A stretch of 64,000 bases of DNA from Sipunculus nudus (Eukaryota > Annelida > Sipuncula > Golfingiida > Sipunculidae). Of the stretch, positions 1-12,599 are shown in pieces. The notes beneath the pieces were generated by a model, which ran no database searches, had not been told where the DNA came from, and saw nothing but the letters and a program-made list of their open reading frames with translations. A program made the translations under genes and the position numbers. The stretch is from NCBI GenBank assembly GCA_026874595.1, contig CM049320.1:1600001-1664000 (forward strand), read 5' to 3'. Position 1 is the stretch's first letter; every line of letters begins with the position of its first letter.

Positions 1-14
1 TCTCATATACTTAC

Positions 15-215
15 ATATAAACACTTTTTTACGGCCAGGAAGAACATTCGTAAGATGTTTTTGCTCATAAGCCGTTTCTATGGCAACCAGGTCTGCGCCA
101 TCTTTCTTGCAGTCCATGTGAGCAGTGCTCCAGGTTTTCTTTATCAATGTCACGTGATAACACGACCCAAGACCATCATCGTTCTCCAAATATTCGCTGT
201 ACCCTTCTGAACACC
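15..215 (-). CDS. Exon: N-terminal half of a C-type lectin domain (gene 1)
   Basis: A 201-bp exon bounded by acceptor TTTCAG and donor GTAAGTATAT, phase 1 at both ends. It encodes CSEGYSEY, a second Cys followed by YHV, then TWSTAHMDCKKDGADLVAIE. The Cys, aromatic, W..A...C and ADLVAIE pattern is the standard first half of a long-form C-type lectin domain. It aligns directly with the exon at 20108-20287. Confidence 0.85.
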
Positions 216-1036
216 CTGAAAGTCAGATATGAAGTATTTTATTGTTAATCTACAAAAAGGTCCATTTTTTTTTCATAAAAGTTTCACTGTAATTGACTAC
301 AAATATAAAAACCTCGGTATCGTCACCAATAAATTCCTTGCCGAGGTACACAAACATTTGTTTCAATGTAAATTTATTGTTTATATTTAATGCACAGAAG
401 TAAACAACAGAACAGTTCAGCCCCAGACTTATGTTGAAGACTGAACTTAATGTAGCCTATATACATATCTGGTATTCGGTGGCAGCTGAGCAATCGCTCT
501 GAATGCTGCAAAATCGTAAATCTGAACAATCGTTAATCCGAACAAACCCCATTCCCAGAGCAATCCCATAGACGGCGCTTTACTTTTTATATATACATAT
601 AATGAAAAAAAAAAACGCTTTAACAGCACAGGTTAAGGGTTTAGTGTGTGGAAAAATGCGAAAACAAAATGATCCCTGTTACTCCAAATTAGGCACAAAA
701 ATATACTTGCTATTTGCCTCGCTCTGGTTTAAGTACATGGTCGACTGAGCAGAAGCTGCAATGTAAACATCGAAACACATTTAATGAGAAAATACAGTAT
801 ACATTTTTAAGGTTAATTTGAGTTCCATCAATTGTTCCATCAAAAAAGTTGCTTTCCTGAAAACGTACACTACATGGGAGCGACCATTCTCGATGTTATA
901 TTGTTTAAAAAATTTAATTTCACTAAACCTGAAATCGATTCAGATAGTTTCACAATTAATGACTCAAATCTTAAACCTGATAAAAGAGTTTTATCTACAA
1001 ACTTTAAATTTTTTAATTAACAGATTGCTTTTAAAT

Positions 1037-1108
<72 letters not shown>

Positions 1109-1637
1109 CAGGTAGGTGTGTTAAAACCTTTTCGCTCGATGGTTAAAATTATAATTATAATTCAACTGCAAGTAAACTGAGGAATAATTGCTTTGAATGA
1201 TTCTTTGACTTAATTTGTAATTTTGTTACTCTGTACTCTTTAACATATACTTACGTAATTTGCATAAGTTAAGAAGTTAACTACGAGTGTATTTAATTTA
1301 TTTGCAATTTTCTAAATAAACAAGAATAAATATTGAAACAAATTAATTTAACATGGACGCTTACTGACGGGGACCGCGACACGGTACTTCTGGTGCCGTA
1401 AGTAGGTCCAGCCATCGGACAAAATCATCTCACAGGTGTCATTGTCGTAAAAATTGACGGCAGAACACCTAACGTCAGTAGTACATGTTACTACACACCA
1501 GAGGGCGCCACGTAAGTATAAAAAAGGCCGAGACATCAGCTGAGAATCCTGATTGGTCAATGCTATCCACTTCTGGTGTATCCGATAAAGTTGGCCCTCG
1601 ATCGTGTCTGTCTCACACACATCTGGTGGAATACATA

Positions 1638-1707
<70 letters not shown>

Positions 1708-4700
1708 TAGAGGTATATAGGTGCTGAACGAATCTAACAGTGCTCCATTAGCCTGATACTAAGAGCTGATACACAGAATTTACAATATAATTCTGTATAT
1801 ATATATAAAACTTTTCGTTTTACACACTTGAAGTGGTATGCATTACAAAGAGTAAAGCTTTAAATTCAGTACTAACGATCTCCACAGCTATTTGTAAACA
1901 AAGCATCATTTAAGCTCACTAGTCACGAGAATAAACATCCTAGGTGATCCTCTTGCTGTGTACAGGTGTAAGTTATAAATTTGCTATAAAGGAATGTTAT
2001 AATGGATGTTGTCTGTCAGTTAGTGATGCACTTTGGACTAGTGTCCTTCTGTCACTAACTCCTATATACAGACTAGCACGGCAATTCAAACCTTATAACA
2101 AGTTAGAATATACACAGTATTATATGTGCAAGTCTATCAAAATCAAAGACTTCTACCATTAATTGTTTGAAAATTCTCCATAGAAAACATAAGATTTGTC
2201 ACTTGCATATAGATTATAATTAAAAAAATAATGAATTGAAAATATGCTGTTTCACATGAATCTTTTAAAATTCCAATATATTTTGTTTGTTTAATAATAA
2301 ACTAGCAACACACAACTCGGTAACGACTCGGACTGGATGGTCTGTGGCTCGAAGCCAAAGGAATCAGACTTGGACTCGGACTTCCATATGTTCTGCTATT
2401 GGCTTTTGGTTTGCGAGGGTTTCAGATTCGCTGAATACGCAAAAAGGAAATTATCAGGAACACAAAACCCTCGTGAGTAGGACGCCTCATCAATACACAG
2501 GAGAACGTTAATTTATTATATACATAGCCTCATCTATACACAGGAGAACGTTCATTTAACATATACATAGCCTCATCTAAACACAGGAGAACGCTCATTT
2601 ATCATATACATAGCCTCATATTTACACAGGAGAACGCTCATTTATAATATACAAAGCCTCATGTGTACACAGGAGAACGCTCATTTATCATATACATAGC
2701 CTCATCTTTACACAGGAGGACGCTCATTTAACTTATACATAGCCTCATCTATATACACAGGAGAACGCTCATTTATCATATACATACCTCACCTATATAC
2801 ATAGGAGGACGCTCATTTATCATATACATATCCTCATCTATATACACAGGAGGACGCTCATTTATCATATGCATAGCCATATCTATATATACAGATGAGC
2901 CTATGTATATGTTAAATGAGCGTCCTCCGGTTTATTTAGATGTAGCAATGTATATGTTAAATGAGCGCTCTCCTGTGTATAAAGATGAGCCTATGTATAT
3001 GTTAAATGAGCGTCCTCCTGTTTATTTAGATGTAGCAATGTATATGTTAAATGAGCGTCCTCCTGTGTATATAGATGAGGCTATGTATATGTTAAATGAG
3101 CGTCCTCCTGTGTATACAGATGAGGCTATGTATATGTTAAATGAGCGTCCTCCTGTGTATATAGATGAGGATATGAATATGATTAATGAGCGTTCTCCTG
3201 TGTGTATAGATCAAGCTATGTACATGATAAATGAGCGTTCTCCGTTAAATGAGCGTCCTCCTGTTGATATAGATGAGGCCATGTATATGTTAAATGAGCG
3301 TCCTCCTGTGTTTAGATGTGGCTATGTATATGTTAAATTAGCGTCCTCCTGTTTATATAGATGAGGCTATGTATATGTTAAATGAGCGTCCTCCTGTGTA
3401 TACAGATGAGGTTAGTATATGTTAAATGAGCGTCCTCCTGTGTATTTAGATGTGGCTATGTATATGTTAAATGAGCGCTCTCCTGTGTATAAAGATGAGC
3501 CTATGTATATGTTAAATGAGCGTCCTCCTGTTTATTTAGATGTAGCAATGTATATGTTAAATGAGCGTCCTCCTGTGTATATAGATGAGGCTATGTATAT
3601 GTTAAATGAGCGTCCTCCTGTGTATTTAGATGTGGATATATATGTTAAATGAGCGTCCTCCTGTGTATTTAGATGTGGCTATGTAAATGTTAAATGAGCG
3701 TCCTCCTGCGTATATAAATGAGGCTATGTATATATTAAATGAGCGTCCTCCAGTGTATATAGATGAGACTATGTATATAATAAATGAGCGTTCTCCTGTG
3801 CATAGATGAGGCTATGTATATGTTAAATGAGCGTCCTCCTCTGTATATAGATGAGGCTATGTAAATGTTAAATGAGCGTCCTCCTGTATTTATAGATGAG
3901 GATATTTTTATGATAAATGAGCGTCCTCCAGTGAATATAGATGAGGCTATGTATATGATAAATGAGCGTCCTCCTGTGTATATAGATGAGACTATGTATA
4001 TAATAAATGAGCGTTCGCCTGTGCATAGATAAGGCTATGTATATGTTAAATGAGCGTCCTCCTGTGTATATAGATCAAGCTATGTATATGTTAAATGAGC
4101 GTCCTCCTGTGTATTTTGATGTGGCTATATAATTGTTAAATGAGCGTCCTCCTGCGTATATAGAAGAGGCCATGTATATATTAAATGAGCGTTCTCCTGT
4201 GTATATAGATGAGGTTATATATATAATAAATGAACGTTCTCCTGTGCATAGATGAGGCTATGTATATGGTAAATGAGCGTCCTCCTGTATATAAAGATGA
4301 GGATATGTATATGATAAATGAGCGTCCTCCTGTGTATATAGATGAGACTATGTATATAATAAATGAGCGTTCTCCTGCGCATAGATGAGGCTATGTATAT
4401 GTTAAATGAGCGTCCTCCTGTGTATACAGATGAGGCTATGTATATGTTTAATGAGCGTCCTCCTGTGTATAAAGTTGAGGATATGAATATGATTAATGAG
4501 CGTTCTCCTGTGTAAAGATTAGGCTATGTACATGATAAATGAGCGTTCTCCGTTAAATGAGCGTCCTCCTGTGTATATAGATGAGGCCATGTATATGTTA
4601 AATGAGCGTCCTCTTGTGTATTTAGATGTGGCTATGTATATGTTAAATGAGCGTCCTCCTGTGTATATAGATGAGGCTATGTATATGTTAAATGAGCGTC

Positions 4701-7700
4701 CTCCTGTGTATATAGAGGAGGCCATGTAAATGTTAAATGAGAGTCCTCCTGTGTATTTAGATGTGGCTTTGTATATGTTAAATGAGCGTCCTCCTGTGTA
4801 TATAGATGAGGCTATGTATATGTTAAATGAGCGTCCTCCTGTGTATTAAGATGTGGCTATGTATATGTTAAATGAGCGTTCTCCTGTGTATAAAGATGAG
4901 CCTATGTATATGTTAAATGAGCGTCCTCCTGCGTATTTAGATGTAGCAATGTATATGTTAAATGAGCGTCCTCCTGTGTATTTAGATGTGGCTATGTATA
5001 TGTTAAATGAGCGTCCTCCTGTGTATTTAGATGTGGCTATGTATATGTTAAATGAGCGTCCTCCTGTGTATATAGATGAGGCTATGTATATGTTAAATGA
5101 GCGTCCTCCTGTGTATATAGATGAGGATCTGTATATGTTGAATGAGCGTCCTCCTGTGTATAGATAAGGATATGGATATGATAAATGAGCGTTCTCCTAT
5201 GTATATAGATAATGCTATGTATATGTTAAATGAGCGTCCTCCTGTGTATAGATGATAATATGAATATGATTAATGTGCGTTCTCCTGTGTATAGATGAGG
5301 ATATTTTTATGATAAATGAGCGTCCTCCTGTGTATATAGATGAGGCTATGTATATGTTGAATGAGCGTCCTCCTGTGTATAGATGAGGATATGGATATGA
5401 TAAATGAGCGTTCTCCTATGTATATAGATAAGGCTATGTATATGTTAAATGAGCGTCCTCCTGTGTATAGATGATAATATGAATATGATTAATGTGCGTT
5501 CTCCTGTGTATATAGATGAGGCTATGTATATGTTAAATGAGCGTCCTCCTGCGTATAGATGAGGATATGAAAATGATTATTGAGCGTTCTCCTGTGTATA
5601 GATGAGGATATTTACATGATAAATGAGCGTCGTTAACATATACATTGCTACATCTAAATAAACAGGAGGACGCTCATTTAACATATACATAGGCTCATCT
5701 TTATACACAGGAGAGCGCTCATTTAACATATACATTGCTACATCTAAATAAACAGGAGGACGCTCATTTAACATATACATAGCCTCATCTATATACACAG
5801 GAGGACGCTCATTTAACATATACATTGCTACATCTAAATAAACAGGAGGACGCTCATTTAACATATACATAGGCTCATCTTTATACACAGGAGAGCGCTC
5901 ATTTAACATATACATTGCTACATCTGAATAAACAGGAGGACGCTCATTTAACATATACATAGCCTCATCTGTATACACAGGAGGACGCTCATTTAACATA
6001 TACTAACCTCATCTGTATACACAGGAGGACGCTCATTTAACATATACATAGCCTCATCTATATAAACAGGAGGACGCTAATTTAACATATACATAGCCAC
6101 ATCTAAACACAGGAGGACGCTCATTTAACATATACATGGCCTCATCTATATCAACAGGAGGACGCTCATTTAACGGAGAACGCTCATTTATCATGTACAT
6201 AGCTTGATCTATACACACAGGAGAACGCTCATTAATCATATTCATATCCTCATCTATATACACAGGAGGACGCTCATTTAACATATACATAGCCTCATCT
6301 GTATACACAGGAGGACGCTAATTTAACATATACATAGCCACATCTAAACACAGGAGGACGCTCATTTAACATATACATGGCCTCATCTATATCAACAGGA
6401 GGACGCTCATTTAACGGAGAACGCTCATTTATCATGTACATAGCTTGATCTATACACACAGGAGAACGCTCATTAATCATATTCATATCCTCATCTATAT
6501 ACACAGGAGGACGCTCATTTAACATATACATTGCTACATCTAAATAAACAGGAGGACGCTCATTTAACATATACATAGGCTCATCTTTATACACAGGAGA
6601 GCGCTCATTTAACATATACATACCCACATCTAAATACACAGGAGGACGCTCATTTAACATATACTAACCTCATCTGTATACACAGGAGGATGCTCATTTA
6701 ACATATACTAACCTCATCTGTATACACAGGAGGACGCTTATTTAACATATACATAGCCTCATCTATATAAACAGGAGGACGCTAATTTAACATATACATA
6801 GCCACATCTAAACACAGGAGGACGCTCATTTAACATATACATGGCCTCATCTATATCAACAGGAGGACGCTCATTTAACGGAGAACACTCATTTATCATG
6901 TACATAGCTTGATCTATACACACAGGAGAACGCTCATTAATCATATTCATATCCTCATCTATATACACAGGAGGACGCTCATTTAACATATACATAGCCT
7001 CATCTGTATACACAGGAGGACGCTCATTTAACATATACATAGCCTCATCTGTATACACAGGAGGACGCTCATTTAACATATACATAGCCTCATCTGTATA
7101 CACAGGAGGACGCTTATTTAACATATACATAGCCTCATCTATATAAACAGGAGGACGCTAATTTAACATATACATAGCCACATCTAAACACAGGAGGACG
7201 CTCATTTAACATATACATGGCCTCATCTATATCAACAGGAGGACGCTCATTTAACGGAGAACGCTCATTTATCATGTACATAGCTTGATCTATACACACA
7301 GGAGAACGCTCATTAATCATATTCATATCCTCATCTATATACACAGGAGGACGCTCATTTAACATATACATAGCCTCATCTGTATACACAGGAGGACGCT
7401 CATTTAACATATACATAGCCTCATCTGTATACACAGGAGGACGCTTATTTAACATATACATAGCCTCATCTATACACAGGAGAACGCTCATTTATTATAT
7501 ATAGCCTAATCTGTATACACAGGAGGACGCTCATTTAACATATACATAGGCTCATCTTTATACACAGGAGAACGCTCATTTAACATATACATAGCCACAT
7601 CTATATACACAGGAGGACGCTCATTTAACATATACATAGCCACATCTATATACACAGGAGGACGCTCATTTAACATATACATAGCCACATCTAAACACAG

Positions 7701-10700
7701 GAGGACGCTCATTTAACATATACATAGCCACATCTATATACACAGGAGGACGCTCATTTAACATATACATAGCCACATCTATATACACCGGAGGACGCTC
7801 ATTTAGCATATACATAACCTCATCTACACAGGAGAGCGCTCATTTATGGGGGAACATGACACTTTAAACTACCAATGGAATTTCTTAGATAATTTGCACA
7901 TGATATCTACAAGACTTACTTTGTAAAATTATGAAATGAAATTTCGGGGTCAATGTGCCTATTTTTGCAGTATATGAAGTTGAAAATTGACACTTGTGGT
8001 GGGTTTTTATATGATATTTTAACTAAGGGGGAAACAAAAGTTAGATATTTTAGAAAACTGACCAATGTATTTTTCATAATATTCTAAATGAACATGCAGA
8101 ATTAAATATTCATTTTATTTATAGAAAAAAATGTGTATGTCAATGGGTTAATTTTTTAAATATTAGGCCAAAATATTAAAATTTTGGACATTAGTTTAGA
8201 AAAACCCCCAAAGGTGGCGCTGGTGGTTGTGAGACAGAGAGCAAGTCCACACATAAATGGCTTCAGGCGTCAACAACATATGAACAGCTTTTAAGATGCC
8301 CATATAAAAAGAAATATAAATATCAGCACTAAAAAACTATGGGTATATACTAATTCTCTTCAGAAATACACCATCAGTGTCACTTTCAATCATATGGTGA
8401 TATTTATGCTCTTTTTTGTCATCTACTTGCAATTGTCAAAACTGACAGTTGACAACATAGCCGTTGGTATATTCCTGCACTTGAGCCTCTTCTGGTGATA
8501 TTCTGGTGAAAATTTCTTTGTAAAACTTTGGTACTATTTAAAAAAATAATTAAATAAAGCTGTCACACTGAACATTCCTACAATTATTGTTCATCGTAGT
8601 TACTTTTCTCAAATGATGCCCTGAAGCGATGACGTTGTTCCTGACAACAAAAATCAGAAACGGCAAAATATGTAGCCTCTTGATAATATAATTAAACCAG
8701 ATATTTTTAATTTGCAGTGTCATCAGTTGGAGGCGCCAGTAAAGTGTCATGTTCCCCCTTATTATATGTATAGCCTCATCTATATACACCGGAGGACGCT
8801 CATTTATTATATGTATAGCCTCATCTATATACACCGGAGGACGCTCATTTAACATATACATTGCCTGATCTATATACACAGGAGGACGCTCATTAAACAT
8901 GTACATAGCCTCATCTACACAGGATATCATTTGTTTGTATGTTATCCACGCGACCGCGGCTGTAGGTTTAGAAAATAATTACATATATTTTATGTCACCT
9001 GTTAATAAAAGATTTGTATTATATAAGAGCTTTCTTATTATCTGCCTGAAAAGACAAAATTAATACTTGATATGCTATATGTAGGTTTCGTAGTAAGAAC
9101 GCGAAAATTGAACCCTCGCGATTCCACAAAATAATTAAAATCGCGAAAAAATAACCGAGCGAATATGAAGCCAACAACAGTAATAATTGTGTTCTCAACC
9201 ACAAGATTGATCCTTGGTTCCCAGGGCCATCTGTTACATTCGAGACAAATTCACAAAACGCTGCACATGAGTGAAAACAAATGTAGCCAAGGGGCATTGA
9301 AGGGTAACTTTCACTGCGACCGGGGACCAAGACATCACGTGATATACGAGGTATCGGTTGCTAAGTGCTATGTGTGCAGGGTCTGGCATTACCTAAGAAT
9401 CTTATATTGTGGCTAGTCTTTTTTCCATCTAGATAATTGGTTGGTCGGCAGTATAACACGGTGTTTTCCCCATGAACTTGCTAGGGTTGATGTTTACGTA
9501 GTTATTCTTTAATAATTATTTTGGGAAGATGGACTCAGTCATCTGCTACAACTCATTTGTCAGATTCCGTTTCGCATCTTGGCCAGAAAAACTCTGCCAC
9601 GGTGACCGGACGTAACGACATCTCAGTTAGCCCAAGGTAAAGGGTCATAGTCTCTGAACAGCTATCCCGAGATCACTGTGATTATATCGAATCAAGTGAG
9701 ATTTCAGCTTTATGGTTTGGATTGACGTTCACGGTGAGTTATTTGAAAGTCACTTTGTAGGGTAGAAGAACACACAAACACACACACACACACACACCAT
9801 GACAAAGGTATAAATTCCTAAAAAGGATACTTCTGCGTGAGCTACCGTTGCCGTCATTTTACGCTTTTTATCATTTAGAAAATCGGGAAAAAATCACTTT
9901 AAAATTCCAGACTTACCCCTATCCCGGACATTTATAATAGATTTATATTTTAAATGCAATTACATCTGTTATTTTAAAGATGAACTCACTTCTACATAGG
10001 TTGTTAGATAAGAATATATTGTTATTATTCACGTTACATGAAAGATCAGGTCATATTAACTTCAAATTTTATAACCAGTGGTAAATCAAATAAGAAATTA
10101 ATAAAGAACTCAATATTTTCAGGATAGTGTAAACATTGTAAGAATATGGGTAATCATGGAAAAAAGGCATTTTAGGTTGTGTCATGCTTTAAAATATCAG
10201 TGTATTATGGTGAATTAAAAAAATATAAATGTTTTATATATCTAAACGAAACAGCAACATAATTCGTCATGAAATTGTTTTTGCTCGACCATTAAAGCTG
10301 TGCGATAGATGTGGATCTTTTTCCAGGCACAAACTATTAATAAGTACAGGTAGGTGATAAAGGAAATTTATGAGATGATATAGTTTCTGAGCTTCATTGG
10401 CCCCGGGCCACTTTTTCCTGTAGCGTTGCCCATGGAAATAAGTTCAGGGTTTGAGCGCATGCGGTTAGGAGAAGATGTATAGGAGCGGGTAATCTGATCA
10501 TTGTGTGGTCATCTGAGGAGGATAATTCCTGCTGTTACCTGTATCAGACATTCGGGATACACATTGTAAGTGAACCATTGTTTGTATTAACCAATAATGA
10601 TAATATCTTGATAGTACCTGTCCGATACCTACAACTATTTATAATATATGCCCGCAACCTCAGACTCAAATATATTATTTCCTTAATATTATTTCAAGTA

Positions 10701-10826
10701 TTTCCTGAATACTTTTAATATCCAGTTTGTCTCTGATAATTCGTAACCCTGAAAGGGTGAATTAAAAATATACTTACCGATCCTGATCAAATGTATTACC
10801 AACAATAGAAGGACCAGCGGGGCCAT
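15..10826 (-). CDS. PAN/Apple plus C-type lectin gene 1, 3' end beyond the window edge
   Basis: Minus-strand gene model with three coding exons in view: 10778-10826 (signal peptide), 1365-1622 (PAN/Apple-like) and 15-215 (first half of a C-type lectin domain). The second half of the lectin domain must lie left of the window. All junctions are phase 1 with GT-AG borders, and the join from PAN exon to lectin exon reads through as VPVRCSEGYS. The architecture and phases match the complete paralogue at 19543-24169, which supports the model. The predicted product is a secreted sugar-binding lectin; the ligand cannot be stated because the EPN/QPD region is missing. The weakest part is the signal exon, about 9.15 kb upstream across a minisatellite-filled intron. 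The paralogue has a short linker exon between PAN and lectin exons; I could not identify an equivalent here, so one may have been missed or lost. Confidence 0.6.
216..1364 (-). other. Intron of lectin gene 1 with a TA microsatellite
   Basis: This stretch separates the PAN and lectin exons. It contains a pure TA run at about 1039-1104 and otherwise AT-rich sequence. No linker exon equivalent to 21258-21362 could be identified. Confidence 0.55.
1365..1622 (-). CDS. Exon: PAN/Apple-like domain (gene 1)
   Basis: A 258-bp exon, phase 1 at both ends (acceptor CCACCAG, donor GTAAGC). It starts with VCETDT and contains WCVVTCTTDVRCSAVNFYDN followed by TCEMIL, a PAN/Apple-like cysteine pattern shared with WCLLACLKHVRCAAFNVYNN in the exon at 22830-23090. 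PAN/Apple modules are small disulfide-bonded protein- or sugar-binding folds. The acceptor has a poor pyrimidine tract because a TA microsatellite lies just upstream. Confidence 0.75.
1637..1707. repeat. TA microsatellite next to the PAN exon acceptor
   Basis: A long TA run starts about 15 bases upstream (in transcript direction) of the acceptor of exon 1365-1622 and replaces the usual polypyrimidine tract. Apparent YIYI reading frames through it are artefacts. Confidence 0.9.
1708..2485. other. AT-rich intronic sequence without recognised features
   Basis: Nothing recognisable on either strand; short frames lack codon structure or homology. It is part of the putative first intron of lectin gene 1. 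Confidence 0.5.
2486..7843. repeat. 45-bp minisatellite array with two orientation switches
   Basis: Roughly 115-120 copies of a 45-bp unit containing GTTAAATGAGCGTCCTCCTG. Units lie in one orientation at 2486 to about 2888, the opposite orientation from about 2889 to 5631, and the first orientation again from about 5632 to 7843, so the two large blocks form an imperfect inverted repeat of over 2 kb per arm. Because the unit is 15 codons long it produces pseudo-proteins repeating MYMLNERPPVYIDEA on both strands, frequently broken by stops. A compound block (marked by a shortened unit ending LNERPPVFRCGY) occurs at about 3130-3360 and is repeated inverted around 6054-6308, 6295-6660, 6759-7130 and 7135-7491, which shows higher-order amplification. 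I regard it as non-coding. Confidence 0.95.
7848..8758. mobile_element. 911-bp non-autonomous DNA transposon with 19-bp TIRs
   Basis: The element begins GGGGGAACATGACACTTTA and ends with its exact reverse complement, giving 19-bp perfect terminal inverted repeats. It sits inside the 45-bp minisatellite and is flanked on both sides by TTAT (7844-7847 and 8759-8762), which fits a 4-bp target-site duplication. No transposase frame is present; the interior is AT-rich. A 4-bp duplication fits several superfamilies, so I do not assign one. Confidence 0.8.
8759..8930. repeat. Continuation of the 45-bp minisatellite beyond the transposon
   Basis: About four more units in the same orientation as the 5632-7843 block, showing that the 911-bp element inserted into an existing array. 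Confidence 0.9.
8931..10777. other. Intronic or intergenic sequence with a GCGA-rich short repeat and CA tract
   Basis: About 9090-9165 holds short inverted-repeat-like sequence built around CGCGAAAA and TTTTCGCG, probably a mobile-element remnant. A CA microsatellite lies at about 9773-9797. No exon was recognised. Confidence 0.4.
10778..10826 (-). CDS. Candidate signal-peptide exon (probably gene 1)
   Basis: The minus-strand ATG at 10826 opens a 49-nt coding segment MAPLVLLLLVIHLIRI, a strong hydrophobic signal-peptide core, and ends in phase 1 at a consensus donor GTAAGTATAT. The complete lectin gene has the same arrangement: a 37-nt signal exon with a phase 1 donor. Joining it to the PAN exon gives IRIDVCETD. 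No other minus-strand acceptor exon was recognised between it and 1622, so assignment to gene 1 is the simplest inference, but it could belong to an unrecognised gene. Confidence 0.5.
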
Positions 10827-12370
10827 CTCCCTAGCCTTCACTCAAGGCCTCACTTATACCTGTTTATAGAAGAAATAGAAATATTAAACATTTTCAATGT
10901 TTATTATTTGAGGGAAAAGGGTTTCAGATGAAATAAATTGTACAAAAATTATATTGATGCTTTGCTTCTAATTAATTCTCTACTTTAACTTACTGGTTTT
11001 TAAACTCCAAAAGATCAATGGCAGGAGAAATAGGGCACATATAAGACACAGTACCATTAAACAGCTTCTAAATTTTCATTAGCTTTTCTGATATTATTGC
11101 TTTATAATGTTTTAAAAACTCATAGAAATGTGAAGCGTCATGCTTTACTTTTTCGTGCAATGCTAACAACTATAATTTTATAGCCAAACCATTTGGAAAA
11201 GTTCGGTACAGTCATTGATTGGGCTGTATCAATATATCGATATATCGATACATATTGATACACCACATCGAATCGGTTACGGATACGCTATGCATGTTGT
11301 ATCGTCGTATCGATGAAATAAAGAAAACGCTCACAATTTAGATATAAGTCACATACCCTAACCTAAACTATAATCCTAGTTATTCACCAAGCTTAAGCTG
11401 CTTTTTATTTCCTATACTGACCTTTTAAGAATTAAATAAGATCACGCATTGTCGTATGATCGACTGGTAGAGGAATGTTTATATAGTTGTCGGTATTTCC
11501 ATGACAATCCGGCTCCTGTGAGCGATGACAGACTAATATTTCTACAGTTGTTTACGGAAAACTTTATCCACAGAGCTTTTAATCAGAAGTGAACACAACG
11601 AAAAATGAAGCGTTACAGCAATAATTATTGGGTATCGTTTTAAGTACCTCGCTATACGTATTGTTCCTAAATAGGCTGACCAATACCACGCCCGAGTGTT
11701 TCATTTTTATATTCTTTTTCAAACAATGCTGATTTTACAATAAGAACACTTCGTAAAAGATGATACAGTAAAGAACAAGTAAAGAACTCTCTTAGGCAAC
11801 ATTCAGTTCCGTGTTGGCGTACATTACCTTTAGTCACACAGGCATTTTCCTACACATCAAATGTTTTGCCATAGGTCAGTCGAGAGGACACATTTGTCTT
11901 TCCATACAGCTGACATTTGTTTTAAGGACACTCTGTTTCATTAAGCCTTGTCACTAAATGTAGGCGGTACTTATGCATGCCAGGCTATATATGAGACAGC
12001 AATAATGTTTAATATGTTATCAATAAGTGTTCCTCAGTCTCATTATACAGGCTTCAGCTTGGTAGGGCAGGATCGTATCATCTCAGCTCCGCGCGCACAC
12101 ACATACATTGTTTGTTAAAAAATACTTTTAACGGTAGAATATCAATACCAAAATTCCTTTCTGATTATAAGTCCTTTTAAATAGAATGAGGGCATAGGGT
12201 TAATATTTGGTCCTTGTACTCGTCTGCTGAGCTCAATAACCCTTTGGGAAATAGTTTTTTTAATGCTAGCTTCACTACGTATGTACATCTGCAGAATTGG
12301 TTTCGGACTACGTGACAGAGCAGTAACACAGCCACGGTGACTATTGCAAAACTGCAATTGTCCTCATTGT
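10827..12370. other. No recognised gene; palindromic TATCGATA motif cluster
   Basis: Around 11228-11315 the sequence is rich in ATCGATAT/TATCGATAC motifs in both orientations, as seen at ends of decayed DNA transposons. Nothing else recognisable. Confidence 0.3.
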
Positions 12371-12379
12371 TGGGTCATA

Positions 12380-12595
12380 CAATCGAGGAACCCATGACAG
12401 GCGCAATCATGAGTGAAACACAGCCGTGGGGCACGGCCTTCCCATCGACCTGCTGAGCCCTCACCCTGAGTGGGGCCGACCGTGACATATCTCACAGCCT
12501 CGTCTTGAGTTTCGACCTCACGACCTCCCGGCTCTGAGTCATGTGTTCAGCCGGTCTGGCCACTTAAGCCGGCCTCTCGTCCACCGAGTGTTTCC
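12380..12595 (-). mobile_element. Candidate tRNA-derived SINE (minus strand)
   Basis: Read on the minus strand, GC-rich sequence contains an A-box-like TGGCCAGACCGG followed about 40 bases later by a B-box-like AGGTCGAAACTC, then a GC-rich body. The composition differs sharply from the AT-rich surroundings. Box matches are imperfect, so this is tentative. Confidence 0.35.
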
Positions 12596-12599
12596 CTGC

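Noticed and set aside
447-629. Minus-strand 60-codon frame as a missing lectin linker exon
   Set aside because: No flanking splice sites in phase 1 and no similarity to the linker at 21258-21362.
2903-7712. Several 70-150 codon MYMLNERPPVYIDEA repeat frames as genes
   Set aside because: They are produced by the 45-bp unit in both orientations, are interrupted by many stops, and lack starts, splice structure or domains.
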